Source: CAYUCY01 sp964443525
GTDB taxonomy: Bacteria > Pseudomonadota > Alphaproteobacteria > Caedimonadales > Caedimonadaceae
Length of the DNA stretch: 64,000 bases
Assembly: GCA_964443525.1 (NCBI GenBank)
Contig: CAYUCY010000002.1
Location: 10,545-74,544 of the forward strand
Reading direction: 5' to 3'
In this document: positions 25,483 to 33,885 of the stretch, in pieces
Position numbering within the stretch: the stretch's first letter is position 1
Layout: each line of letters starts with the position of its first letter
Notes under the pieces: generated by a model
What the model was told of the DNA's origin: nothing
Database searches by the model: none
What the model saw: the letters and a program-made list of their open reading frames with translations, nothing else
Position numbers and translations under genes: made by a program

Positions 25483-25627
25483 TGTAAAAGTCCGACAGCT
25501 CTGTTCAATTGAAACTCGGTCTAGAATACGACGTCGAGGAAGATTCTAGGAAAACATCCTAGCAAAAATCTGTCCGGCATTGCCAGCCTTTTTTGAAAGA
25601 GAGAGGAGATCTCTGATTTTGATCTTC

Positions 25628-26011
25628 TTACTGAGCCTCTAGCCTAATTTTCGTATCACCTTCCCAAAGAGTAAACACGAGCCTTCGAACTCCTTGAGGA
25701 ATATTTTGATTGAGAAGAGTGCCCATCAATGTATTTACCCTTTGATGAAAAGCGTTATGTCCGCCTAAGTTATAGGCAATACAAGAAACAGAGTCATAAT
25801 CAAAGCAATCGTGAGTTTGGGTAAACCCTTCCTGAGCATTAGAGCAATGGACTCCTATCGACTTCTTCAACTCGCCCTTCGAGAAAAAAGAAAAATCGAC
25901 CATCATGGCTGGTCTAAAGTCACGTTGATTGTCGAACGCTATGGTCACTTGAGACGCACATACGTGAAAAGAGGCGGTTAAGCCTAAAATCATTAAGGAT
26001 AAGTATTTCAA
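25628..26011 (-). CDS. small exported protein of unknown function, coupled to hpd
   Basis: A 127-residue protein with a signal peptide (LSLMILGLTASFHVCAS). Not recognised. The mature part has two cysteine-containing segments (VHCSNAQEG, HDCFDYDSVSC) and a beta-rich C-terminus (RRLVFTLWEGDTKIRLEAQ). It starts with TTG overlapping the TGA stop of the upstream HPPD gene (TTGA), and AAGGAGG lies five bases before that TTG, so translation is almost certainly coupled. No functional link to tyrosine catabolism is obvious. Confidence 0.7.
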   Translation of the reverse strand: MKYLSLMILGLTASFHVCASQVTIAFDNQRDFRPAMMVDFSFFSKGELKKSIGVHCSNAQEGFTQTHDCFDYDSVSCIAYNLGGHNAFHQRVNTLMGTLLNQNIPQGVRRLVFTLWEGDTKIRLEAQ

Positions 26012-26957
26012 GGTAGCCTCCTTCTTGTTGTATTTTTTTGTTCCCTCTCAACGGCTTCGAACAGGGCCGTTATGTTTTTCTCACCGAATCCTTCATGATC
26101 AATGCGCTGAACAATTTCAGCAAAAGCACCGCCGAGCAGTGGACGGGTGAAAATCTGGAAAAGAAAAGAAGACGTATCCTCCCTTTCCTCCCAATCCAGA
26201 AGGATACCCGATTCCTTCGCCTTGTCAACAAGCGTATCGGATATATCATTTTGATTTTTAAGATTTTTATAATAACTTTCAGGAATATCATAGAGTTGAA
26301 TACCTTCTCTACGAATGGGAGGCATATAAGAAAAAATATCCGTGACGGAAAAAGCGAGATGTTGGAGCCCTTCCCCTTTCTATCCTTTATAAAGGTATTG
26401 ATTTGAGACTCTTTCTCGTCGGACTCATTGATAACGAGGCGAAAAGCGCCGCAGGGAGAAAGAATGCTTGATCCCGTAAACCCTGTTTGTTTTCCCCGAA
26501 TCGAAAAGGTTGTCTGACGTTTAAACCCGAAAAGAGTCTCCATAAGATCGCACCATTTCTCTCGTGTACCAAAAACAACGTTAAGCGCCAAATGATCAAT
26601 ACTTTGAAGAGGGCCCGCAGCACTGAAAGAAGGTGTCCAATCTTGAGGCAGAAGAGTGATTCGAACCGTGTCCATCAATTCAAGCATGGGTCGCCCTCCC
26701 TTGCTTGAGACTGTGATACCTGACTGAAGCGCTTTTTTGAGGATCAGGTCGATGTTTCCCACTTTAAGACCAAATCCCGTTAGTCCAGAACCGTGATGAT
26801 CTAAGAACCCTCTCCCTTCTTCCGGAGGAATGGTTAAAAGGCAGACATCCTCCGATACAAAACAGTTTTCATCGGGGGATGCAGTCAACCCCATTGTCTG
26901 CCAGGTCTTTGAGAGGGTTGTCGGGTCAGTGGTTACATATTCAATAAATGCCAGCAT
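26008..26957 (-). CDS. hpd: 4-hydroxyphenylpyruvate dioxygenase-like protein, single frameshift
   Basis: Converts 4-hydroxyphenylpyruvate to homogentisate in tyrosine breakdown. The first ~195 codons have the N-terminal VOC half and IDHLALNV (first iron histidine). The frame breaks near 26366-26370 after DRKGKG; the next frame continues LQHLAFSVTDIFSYMPP (second histidine) to GAFAEIVQR (iron glutamate) and FGEKNITALFEAVEREQ. Adding one G to the run AAGGGC restores a continuous ~316-residue protein with all three iron ligands. HPPDs are usually ~350 residues, so the N-terminal half is short. A sequencing error is at least as likely as true inactivation. Confidence 0.82.
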
Positions 26958-27025
26958 TGATCTCTATCACCTCTGAGCTTATCAGGAGGTACCTTAACAA
27001 AAAAAGCCTCGCAAGGAAAAGAAAG

Positions 27026-27469
27026 TTAAAGAGAGTCTTCCCCTTTTCTGCGGGATACCTTTCGCCATAACTTAAAATGCGGCAAAGACAAAAAGATCAG
27101 AATGATCAGAGTCGTGAGAATAGAAATGACATACATATCAAAGGCGATGGCGAGCCCAACGCTCGCCGAGCACCAGAGAGTTGCAGCTGTTGTGAGCCCT
27201 TTAATCACGCCGTGTTCGCGAAAAATAACACCAATACAAATAAAACCGATGCCCGAGACAATTTGGGCGGCAATGCGACCCGGGTCTCCGAACCCTATGT
27301 GGGCGGAAATAAGGCCAAAGACGCAAGACCCTAAAGCCATCAGACCGAAAGTACGAATCCCTGCTTCATGCCCTGCTTTCTCCCGCTCAAAGCCGATCAA
27401 GCCTCCCAAAGCAAAAGCTAGGATGATCTTTACAGAGAGCTTGAGTTCAAAAAGCCATTCCACGTCCAT
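27026..27469 (-). CDS. MgtC/SapB family membrane protein
   Basis: A 147-residue integral membrane protein with four hydrophobic segments. The family signature is visible: ALGGLIGFEREKAGHEAGIR near residues 20-40, then GIGFICIGVIFRE and GLTTAATLWCSASVGLA. MgtC proteins support survival in Mg2+-poor or acidic compartments, such as inside host cells, by affecting ATP synthase and membrane potential. The C-terminal cytoplasmic domain of long MgtC forms is absent. It lies 16 bases downstream of the TerC gene on the same strand. Confidence 0.9.
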   Translation of the reverse strand: MDVEWLFELKLSVKIILAFALGGLIGFEREKAGHEAGIRTFGLMALGSCVFGLISAHIGFGDPGRIAAQIVSGIGFICIGVIFREHGVIKGLTTAATLWCSASVGLAIAFDMYVISILTTLIILIFLSLPHFKLWRKVSRRKGEDSL

Positions 27470-27484
27470 AGGGGCAATCCTCTT

Positions 27485-28489
27485 TTATTTTTTCTTCCTT
27501 TTTATTCTCTTTGGAGTACTACCGGGGACCCATCCCGTCAGGGCCGCTTCTTTTTCTTCCACACCGACCATACCTCGGGATTTAATCCAAGACAAGATCA
27601 TGGACCCCGTGAGAAGAAAAGCCGTTGCAATGAGGGCATAATGAGTCGGGATGAAGCCTTCTCCGAAGATATCGTTCAGAATCATCTTGAGACCGATCAT
27701 AATCAGGATCAAAGAAAGCCCATACTTCAAATAAATGAAACGGTGAATAATGTCAGCTAAAGCAAAATAGAGAGCTCTCAATCCTAGGATAGCAAATACA
27801 TTCGAAGTGTAGACGATGAAGGGATCCTTCGAGACCGCAAAAATGGCGGGAATCGAGTCAACAGCAAAAACGAGGTCACTGATCTCTATCAAAATGAGAA
27901 CGGCAAAAAGAGGTGTAAAATGAAAGTGTCCTTTTTCACGAACCCAGAAATGATTGTCACGATAGTCCGAGGTGATGGGAAGATATCGGTGAAGCCATTT
28001 AATCACTTTGTTGTTATTAAGGTCCGGCTTGACGTTAATCGCCCATAACATTTTAATACCGGTGAGCATCAAGAACCCGCCGAAAAGGAAGATAACCAAA
28101 TGAAAAGATTCAATAAGCGCACTTCCTGTAATGATCAGGCTCGCACGCATGACAAGAGCCCCCAAAATACCCCAAAAGAGGACACGATGTTGATATTTAG
28201 GGGGCACCTGAAAATGCGTAAAGATCAAAACAAAGACGAAGATATTATCAACACTTAAGCTTTTCTCAATCAGGTATCCGGTCAGGAACTCAGTTCCTCT
28301 TTGGATGCCCATAAAGTGAAAAATGCCCCATCCAAAAAGAAGACCGATGACCATATAAAAAGCTGAAAGACCTAGGGCTTCTTTGATGTGAATCGTATGC
28401 TGCCTTCGATGAAGAACCCCGAGATCAAAGGCAAGAAGCATAAGAATAAAAAAATTAAATAGAACCCAAGCCCACCACGGATGTGACAC
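27485..28489 (-). CDS. TerC/Alx family membrane protein
   Basis: A 334-residue membrane protein with about nine hydrophobic segments. Characteristic features are LLAFDLGVLHRR, LIEKSLSVDNIFVFVLIF with the conserved acidic pair inside the membrane, and SDLVFAVDSIPAIFAVSKDP. Family members are linked to tellurite resistance, pH response or manganese export. The C-terminus is basic (PKRIKRKKK). It is followed by mgtC on the same strand, so a shared ion-stress role is plausible but inferred. Confidence 0.92.
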   Translation of the reverse strand: MSHPWWAWVLFNFFILMLLAFDLGVLHRRQHTIHIKEALGLSAFYMVIGLLFGWGIFHFMGIQRGTEFLTGYLIEKSLSVDNIFVFVLIFTHFQVPPKYQHRVLFWGILGALVMRASLIITGSALIESFHLVIFLFGGFLMLTGIKMLWAINVKPDLNNNKVIKWLHRYLPITSDYRDNHFWVREKGHFHFTPLFAVLILIEISDLVFAVDSIPAIFAVSKDPFIVYTSNVFAILGLRALYFALADIIHRFIYLKYGLSLILIMIGLKMILNDIFGEGFIPTHYALIATAFLLTGSMILSWIKSRGMVGVEEKEAALTGWVPGSTPKRIKRKKK

Positions 28490-28510
28490 GAAAAATTCCC
28501 TTTTTTCTTT

Positions 28511-28888
28511 TTAGTCTACTGGGTCTAAGTGGCCTTGGCTAGGGACTTCTTGGAAAGTGTTTTGAGAGAGCCTCGGCGTTAAGATAAGAGAACCTCCTTC
28601 GGATTTTAAGCGAACTTCTTGTCTTGATACGTGAAGGATTTGATAGCGTGGATCGCACTCGTTGGGTGTGCATTTCTTTCCATTTATCCATAGACACCAG
28701 TTAGAGGGAGAGAAAAAAAGAAGCCCCGAAAGAATGGGACCCGTCTCTTCGAGCCTCTCCTGATTCGGTTGCATCTGACCAAGATAGTCCAATACTTGCG
28801 CCTCTTCTTCTCGTGAGAAAAGAAGGGAGAGAGCCTGTGTTTCACACGTCCAAAACAGGAGAACCAGAGTATGAACAAGAGCTCTCAT
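28511..28888 (-). CDS. small exported secretion/pilus operon protein (PilP/GspC-like role?)
   Basis: A 125-residue protein with a hydrophobic N-terminus typical of export (LVHTLVLLFWTCETQA). The mature part (GLLFFSPSNWCLWINGKKC, then YQILHVSRQEVRLK) has the short beta pattern of PilP/MshK/GspC homology-region proteins, which link the inner-membrane assembly to the secretin. The similarity is only in pattern, so this is position-based inference. It overlaps the upstream M/O-like gene by four bases (ATGA) and is the last gene of the operon. Confidence 0.6.
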   Translation of the reverse strand: MRALVHTLVLLFWTCETQALSLLFSREEEAQVLDYLGQMQPNQERLEETGPILSGLLFFSPSNWCLWINGKKCTPNECDPRYQILHVSRQEVRLKSEGGSLILTPRLSQNTFQEVPSQGHLDPVD

Positions 28889-29436
28889 GGTTCTTCCCCG
28901 TAAGTCGTCAAGGTAAGACGTACCTCGGCACGTGTTTTTGAGGTTACGGGGTTACCAGCATCAGGATCGTCTTCCCGATCCACATACAGGGCTTCTATTT
29001 TTTTGGCACCCCAAGGCTGTTTTTCGAGGTCTTCAATAAATTCGAAAATAAGACGGTCGAGCGGGCTTTTAAGAGAGAGATGAAGGGTATATGTTACCAT
29101 TTTTTTGTGAAGAGATTCTTTCCTCGGTTCAAACTGAGTGATTTGGGCTTCTACAAAAGGATGGATTTGCTTTAAGGCTTTTAAACTTTCCCGAATTTTT
29201 TTTCGGGTTATTGGTTGAATAAATCCGGCCTGCTCGGCCTCTTGAAAAAGAATCTGGTCATCGGCAGCCTTGCTTTTGTGTGAAGAGGCGATCGCCTCCT
29301 CTTCTTTGAGTCGGAAAAGATCTTGTTGAAGGCCTCGGAGCGAATCCTCCAACCGATCGTTTTTAAGAATGAGAAAGAAAAGAAGACAGGAAAAGAATAC
29401 GCCCTGAAGAATCATAAGGACGGGATTACGAATCAT
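28885..29436 (-). CDS. GspM/PilO-like inner-membrane subunit
   Basis: A 183-residue protein with one N-terminal membrane segment (VLMILQGVFFSCLLFFLIL), a coiled-coil stretch (RLEDSLRGLQQDLFRLKEEE), and a C-terminal ferredoxin-like periplasmic domain ending in RAEVRLTLTTYGEEP. This layout is that of GspM/PilO, which pairs with GspL/PilN. Sequence alone is weak; operon position after an L/N-like gene supports it. It overlaps both neighbours by a few bases. Confidence 0.62.
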   Translation of the reverse strand: MIRNPVLMILQGVFFSCLLFFLILKNDRLEDSLRGLQQDLFRLKEEEAIASSHKSKAADDQILFQEAEQAGFIQPITRKKIRESLKALKQIHPFVEAQITQFEPRKESLHKKMVTYTLHLSLKSPLDRLIFEFIEDLEKQPWGAKKIEALYVDREDDPDAGNPVTSKTRAEVRLTLTTYGEEP

Positions 29437-30583
29437 CTTTTGTCTCCGTTAGGTGAACGATGATCGTTTCAAGTTCTGAACTTTCACTCTCAATCACCTC
29501 AATTGAACTTCGAAAGGTTTGAAATGATCTTTTCAAAAGGTTTTTGAGTTTGGAGGGAGACTCTTCATCGAGTGCCTCTGTCCTGAAAGTCAAAGAGATC
29601 TCGTCGCCTCTGTTTTCCCAAATAACCTCATTCAAATACCACACGGGTCGAAGAGAGGCCTCGAGTTTTTGAAAAGATTCCTTCCAAGGATTCCCTAATC
29701 TCACCTCTTTCCAGACCTTAGCAATTGAACGAAGTTCCACGGAAGACATGCCTCCGGCCTTCTCCAAAAGGGGTTTTATTTTTTGTGTGGCCTCCGCCAA
29801 GAATTGTCTCGTGCGAGATGTCTCATCGCTCAAGGATAAATAAGTATAGCCTTGCCAAAGATTAAGAAGAATTAGGAGAGGTAAAATTGATACTTTTGTA
29901 AAACGAAACAGAGTGAGTAAGAGGGGGACCTGAAAGAAAGCTCTTTTCCGACGGGAGAGATTCAGAGTTTTTTTCTTAGGAAGAAGGTCAAGAATTTTCT
30001 CGAAAAGAGACGCGTTAAACGAAAGGCTCGTATAACGGTCGATTGTGACATGATGATGTTTTTCGAGATATCGTCTGAAAGCATCCCAGTCGATTTCAGG
30101 AGTGTTAGTGGATTGAAGGGCAAAGGGCAACCCGCTTTTAAACGCGATGAAGCTCCCTTCTTTTGAAGGCCCCTGAAAATGAACGCAAAAAAGCTCATCT
30201 GCTTTTTTGAGCAGGGCCGGCAGCAAGCTCTCCAGAAGAAAAACTTTTGAGAAGAAAGAAGAAGTTTCAACTGTAAAAGCGTTTTCAGACACGGAAACCC
30301 CACGAAAGACAAATCCGTTACCCTCTTTTTTAAGAGAACAGGTAAAAAGAGTATCTTCTCTGAAATGCTTTTTCTGAAGTCTTTTGAAGAGGATAGGTTT
30401 ATCGAGACGTTGCAAGAGAGGAAAAGGCTCGACAATGATTTTCAACGGGACACCTGAGAGAAAGGCAAGCGTGTCGTCCTCGGGTCTTGTTACCCTTAAA
30501 GAATCTATGGGTACAAGCTTTTTTTGATGTTTCTCATAAAGAAAACTTTCCTTAGGAGTAACCAAAAAAATAGTCTGCTTCAT
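29426..30583 (-). CDS. GspL/PilM-PilN-like subunit
   Basis: A 385-residue protein with a ~220-residue cytoplasmic part, one membrane segment (ILPLLILLNLWQGYTYLSL, about residues 235-255), and a periplasmic domain of ~130 residues containing a helix then a beta-alpha fold (ISLTFRTEALDEES). This is the architecture of GspL, whose cytoplasmic actin-like domain grips the ATPase. No strong motif is seen, so the call rests on topology and its place between the platform protein and the M/O-like gene. It overlaps the platform gene by four bases. Confidence 0.62.
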   Translation of the reverse strand: MKQTIFLVTPKESFLYEKHQKKLVPIDSLRVTRPEDDTLAFLSGVPLKIIVEPFPLLQRLDKPILFKRLQKKHFREDTLFTCSLKKEGNGFVFRGVSVSENAFTVETSSFFSKVFLLESLLPALLKKADELFCVHFQGPSKEGSFIAFKSGLPFALQSTNTPEIDWDAFRRYLEKHHHVTIDRYTSLSFNASLFEKILDLLPKKKTLNLSRRKRAFFQVPLLLTLFRFTKVSILPLLILLNLWQGYTYLSLSDETSRTRQFLAEATQKIKPLLEKAGGMSSVELRSIAKVWKEVRLGNPWKESFQKLEASLRPVWYLNEVIWENRGDEISLTFRTEALDEESPSKLKNLLKRSFQTFRSSIEVIESESSELETIIVHLTETKDDS

Positions 30584-31782
30584 CCGTCGAGTCGTCCCAG
30601 TTGATCATAAACGGGTAGAAAAACGGAAAAAGCAACCCATGCCAACACAAGTCCCGTAATCCCGATCAAAGCAGGTTCGATGAAAGTCATCACTCTTTTC
30701 AAATTCTCATTCTGTTCTTTTTCCAAAAGTCGAACGGCGGCGTCCAACATTTCCGGAAGCGTCCCGGCCTTCTCTCCCGCTTTCATCAAACGCAGTGTAT
30801 GGGAAGATAAAAAAAGAGCCGCCTCAAAGGCCTGAGAAAGAAGCGTTCCTTCATGAACCTGTGTTTGAATTTTCTTGAGCTTTTCCCGAATTTCCAGATT
30901 CGGTGAAAGCTGAAGAAGCTCTTCAAGAGCCTCCCATAAGGGCACTTTATAAGTCAACATAAGAGCGAGAGCAGCCAGGAGATGAATCGAGATCTGACGT
31001 CGTATGAGAGATCCTAAAAGAGGGATTTCAAGAAGTTTTTGATGAACCCAGGCTTTAAAAACGGTCGAATTCTTATAAAAAGAGAAGAAGAAACAGAAGG
31101 CGACCCCAACTAGAGAGACGCAACCCCAAAAAAGAAGGCTTGCGTGATGGCTGATAAAGAAAAGGAGACGGGTCGTCCAAACGACCTCCTGTTGATTCTG
31201 CAACAGCAGACCTTCAAGAGCGGGAATCACATGAAGAAAAAGGACAAAAAGAAGAAGAGACACGCAAAAAAAAGCGATGAGAGGGTATCTGAAGGCACTC
31301 CGCATTTTTGCTTTGAGATCCGAGAACTGCGTGAAAGAAAGACTTAAGTGAGCTATAATATCAGGGAGTGCTCCCGTCCTCTCTCCAACCCGAAGAAGAG
31401 GACCTGTTAATGGGCCGAATAAAAGTCGGTGCCGACCCGCGGCTTCATGAAGGCTTTTTCCTTCTTCGAGATCAACCAAAACCGTCTCCAAAACGGGGAA
31501 AAAAGAGGTCTGCGCAAAATGATCCCGGAGCGCCCGGAGCGTTTCCTGCAGAGAAAGTCCTGAGTTCAAAAACATGGAAAAAAGAGAAAAAAACTGAGGC
31601 AACGGGGACTTAACGGAGAAGAAAGAGGTGTGGCGCGTCTCATGTACTCGGAGAGGCACAAGATTAGCCTTTTCAAGAAGGGCTTCGATTTCGAAAGTCG
31701 ACTGTCCACAAAGTATACTCTTATGTTTTTTACCTCTCATATCAAGAGCGTGATATCGAAAAGACTTAAGAGAGGTCATCAT
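30580..31782 (-). CDS. type II secretion/type IV pilus inner-membrane platform protein (GspF/PilC-like)
   Basis: A 400-residue protein with two T2SSF domains. The first contains FFSLFSMFLNSGLSLQETL and LPDIIAHLSLSFTQF, the second HLLAALALMLTYKVPLWEAL and LRLMKAGEKAGTLPEMLD. Three membrane segments are visible, including IEPALIGITGLVLAWVAFSVF at the end. The glycine-glutamate signature (RVGERTGALPDI, KAGEKAGTLPEM) is the family hallmark. It overlaps the ATPase gene by 17 bases and is part of the same operon. Confidence 0.9.
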   Translation of the reverse strand: MMTSLKSFRYHALDMRGKKHKSILCGQSTFEIEALLEKANLVPLRVHETRHTSFFSVKSPLPQFFSLFSMFLNSGLSLQETLRALRDHFAQTSFFPVLETVLVDLEEGKSLHEAAGRHRLLFGPLTGPLLRVGERTGALPDIIAHLSLSFTQFSDLKAKMRSAFRYPLIAFFCVSLLLFVLFLHVIPALEGLLLQNQQEVVWTTRLLFFISHHASLLFWGCVSLVGVAFCFFFSFYKNSTVFKAWVHQKLLEIPLLGSLIRRQISIHLLAALALMLTYKVPLWEALEELLQLSPNLEIREKLKKIQTQVHEGTLLSQAFEAALFLSSHTLRLMKAGEKAGTLPEMLDAAVRLLEKEQNENLKRVMTFIEPALIGITGLVLAWVAFSVFLPVYDQLGRLDG

Positions 31783-32830
31783 AGCCTCTTCCCAAGACGC
31801 GCAAAATTTCCTTTTTATCTGTCACTTTTTCAGCCAAGAGTTCTTGGGCGTGATCTCTCAGCGTTTTTGTCTTCGTTTTTTGACACCAGGCTCGGAAAGC
31901 TGTGAAAGAAGCTCCTTCCGAGAGCATTTTTTCAAACTCTGAGTCGGGAATGAGAATTTCAGCCAAAGCCTGACGTCCTCGGTAATCTCGTCCGCCGCAG
32001 TTCTCACACCCTCCCGTACAAAAGTTACATTTTTTGCGAACAAGCCTTTGGGCGACAAGGCCGCGAATGACTCCTGCAAGCCTGCTCGGAGGCAAGCCTA
32101 AATCCTCGAGACGATAGAGAGCCCCTAACGCGTCGATCGTATGAAGAGTGCTTAACACGAGATGTCCTGTAACGGCAGCTCGAAAAGCCATTTGAGCCGT
32201 TTCTTCATCCCGGATTTCCGCAACAAGGATAATATCGGGGTCTTGTCTTAAGATTGACTTGATCCCTTTTGCAAAGGAAACGCCTCCCGGCTCTTTGACT
32301 TCCGTCTGACGCACGAGAGGAAGATCAAACTCGACGGGTTCTTCCAAGGTCATGATATTCACCGATTCTTCGTTCACTTCCTGTAAAAGAGAGTAGAGAG
32401 AGGTAGACTTTCCAGACCCCGTCGGCCCTGTAAAGATGACGAGCCCCTGCGGCTCTCGAACAAGATTCAAGAGCGTATTGTACTGATCCTCGGTATACCC
32501 AAGGCGGTGAAGAGGGATCAAAGAATGATGTTTGTCCAAAATTCTCAAGACAGCGTTTTCACCGTGCACTGTCGGATGAAAGGAGAGACGAAAGTCTACC
32601 ATCCGACCTGAAATTTTTTGGCTGAATCGCCCGTTTTGGGGAAGTCGGGATTCCGCAATATCAAGGTCTGCTAAAATTTTAAGGCGAACGGAGAGGGGAG
32701 GCCAGAAATCCTGATGAAAAATGACCCGTTGCCATAGAACACCGTCAAGACGAATACGAACTCTAACAAAGACGCCTTCGGGTTCAAAATGGATGTCTGA
32801 GGCCCCTTGATCAACGGCTTCTTTGATCAA
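31766..32830 (-). CDS. GspE/PilB secretion ATPase, C-terminal catalytic part
   Basis: 354 residues holding the catalytic half of a type II secretion or pilus assembly ATPase: EAVDQGASDIHFEP at the start, Walker A GPTGSGKSTSL, the Asp box (MTLEEPVEFDLP), Walker B region QDPDIILVAEIRDEETA and the His box (TGHLVLSTLHT). Tetracysteine zinc motif is visible as KKCNFC...GGCENCGG. The frame is open further upstream (DENHCASFLDG) into the end of the preceding reading frame, and removing one G near 32871-32873 would fuse the two into a single full-length GspE. The TTG at 32830 is thus probably not a true start. Confidence 0.9.
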   Translation of the reverse strand: MIKEAVDQGASDIHFEPEGVFVRVRIRLDGVLWQRVIFHQDFWPPLSVRLKILADLDIAESRLPQNGRFSQKISGRMVDFRLSFHPTVHGENAVLRILDKHHSLIPLHRLGYTEDQYNTLLNLVREPQGLVIFTGPTGSGKSTSLYSLLQEVNEESVNIMTLEEPVEFDLPLVRQTEVKEPGGVSFAKGIKSILRQDPDIILVAEIRDEETAQMAFRAAVTGHLVLSTLHTIDALGALYRLEDLGLPPSRLAGVIRGLVAQRLVRKKCNFCTGGCENCGGRDYRGRQALAEILIPDSEFEKMLSEGASFTAFRAWCQKTKTKTLRDHAQELLAEKVTDKKEILRVLGRGYDDLS

Positions 32831-32858
32831 GCCGTCCAGGAAAGAGGCACAATGATTT

Positions 32859-33380
32859 TCATCTCGGATGCCCTAAAGGTAGCAAAATTTCTTTGAGAGA
32901 GGGGGGAGAAGAAAAAACACTATTTAAAATCTTATGGAATTCAGAAGGATCTATCAAAAAGAGAGTAATTTCTTTGCAGTTGAAACGATCCTTAAAAAAA
33001 GCGTGAGCAGGAAGGTTAACCGCATCACAAACCGCGAGATTCAAGATACCCTCCGAAAAAGAAAGGGGAAGGGCCTGATAAAATTCGCATTCGGTGCGAC
33101 TCAGTCGAGCCATTAACGCGGAATCAAAGGGTGTTTCTTCCGGATTAAAGAGGGATAAGTTCTCACAAATCGCAAGGCAATGTCGCAGCGTTTTCAAATC
33201 CACGAATCCGAGAAAAGTTAAAATCTCTTCCACCGGATGCCTGGTTTTCTCCGCTTCTTTCAAAACGATTTTCTTTTGGTCGAAAGAAAGAATTTTTTGA
33301 TCGACGAGAAAATCAAGCAAGGGCTTCGGAGAATTCTTCTCGGGCTCGTATAAGGAAGATGCAATCGCTTTGATGGCCAA
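32859..33380 (-). CDS. GspE/PilB N-terminal (MshEN-type) part, separated by a frameshift
   Basis: 173 residues matching the N-terminal domain of secretion ATPases: PLLDFLVDQKILSFDQKK and a repeated pattern (FLGFVDLKTLRHCLAI), then YQALPLSFSEGILNLAVCD, typical of MshEN domains, which in some homologues bind c-di-GMP. It ends PLGHPR and TGA, while the next frame reads on into the catalytic part. It is best seen as the 5' half of one gene. It is the promoter-proximal gene of the operon; the upstream 120 bases are AT-rich and shared with the divergent receiver gene. Confidence 0.78.
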   Translation of the reverse strand: MAIKAIASSLYEPEKNSPKPLLDFLVDQKILSFDQKKIVLKEAEKTRHPVEEILTFLGFVDLKTLRHCLAICENLSLFNPEETPFDSALMARLSRTECEFYQALPLSFSEGILNLAVCDAVNLPAHAFFKDRFNCKEITLFLIDPSEFHKILNSVFSSPPSLKEILLPLGHPR

Positions 33381-33503
33381 GGTCCCTGTTCTTTTTTATG
33401 ATTTATTAACTATATTAAATTAATCTAGCATACAAAGGCTGAGGCGCAATCATAAGTTGCTAAAAAATAAATAAAAAAACCCAAAGAAGGGAGTTTTTCC
33501 TCC

Positions 33504-33875
33504 ATGACTAAAGTTCTCATCGTTGAAGATAACGAACTGAACCGGGATATGTTATCCCGCCGGTTGATGCGTCAGGGATATGAAGTAATTATGGCCGTTG
33601 ACGGAGAGCAAGGGATTCAAATGGCTCTGAAGGAGTACCCGGATTTGATCTTGATGGATATGAGCCTTCCTAAGATGGACGGATGGGAGGCGACGCAAAA
33701 GTTAAAATCCGAAGCTTCGACAAAACATATTCCCGTCATTGCTCTGACAGCCCACGCCATGGCGGAGGATCGGGACAAAGCTCTTCAAGCGGGATGTGAT
33801 GACTATGACACAAAACCGGTCGAGCTCCCACGTCTTTTGTCAAAGATGGACGCTCAATTAAAAAAAGCCGTATAG
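33504..33875 (+). CDS. single-domain response regulator (DivK/CheY-like)
   Basis: A 123-residue stand-alone receiver. The acidic pocket (VEDNELN), the phospho-acceptor aspartate in LILMDMSLPKMDGW, the conserved threonine (VIALTAHAM) and the lysine (YDTKPVE) are all present. In alphaproteobacteria such proteins act as shuttles in phosphorelays, DivK being the best known; SLPKMDG rather than the DivK-type motif leaves that identity open. GAAGGGAG is upstream of the ATG. The next gene, ten bases on, encodes a receiver-diguanylate cyclase, its likely functional partner. Confidence 0.9.
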   Translation: MTKVLIVEDNELNRDMLSRRLMRQGYEVIMAVDGEQGIQMALKEYPDLILMDMSLPKMDGWEATQKLKSEASTKHIPVIALTAHAMAEDRDKALQAGCDDYDTKPVELPRLLSKMDAQLKKAV

Positions 33876-33885
33876 GTCAACAGAG

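Noticed and set aside
32859..32880. Programmed frameshift in gspE
   Set aside because: No slippery heptamer with downstream structure was seen, and other genes in the window show the same kind of homopolymer break.
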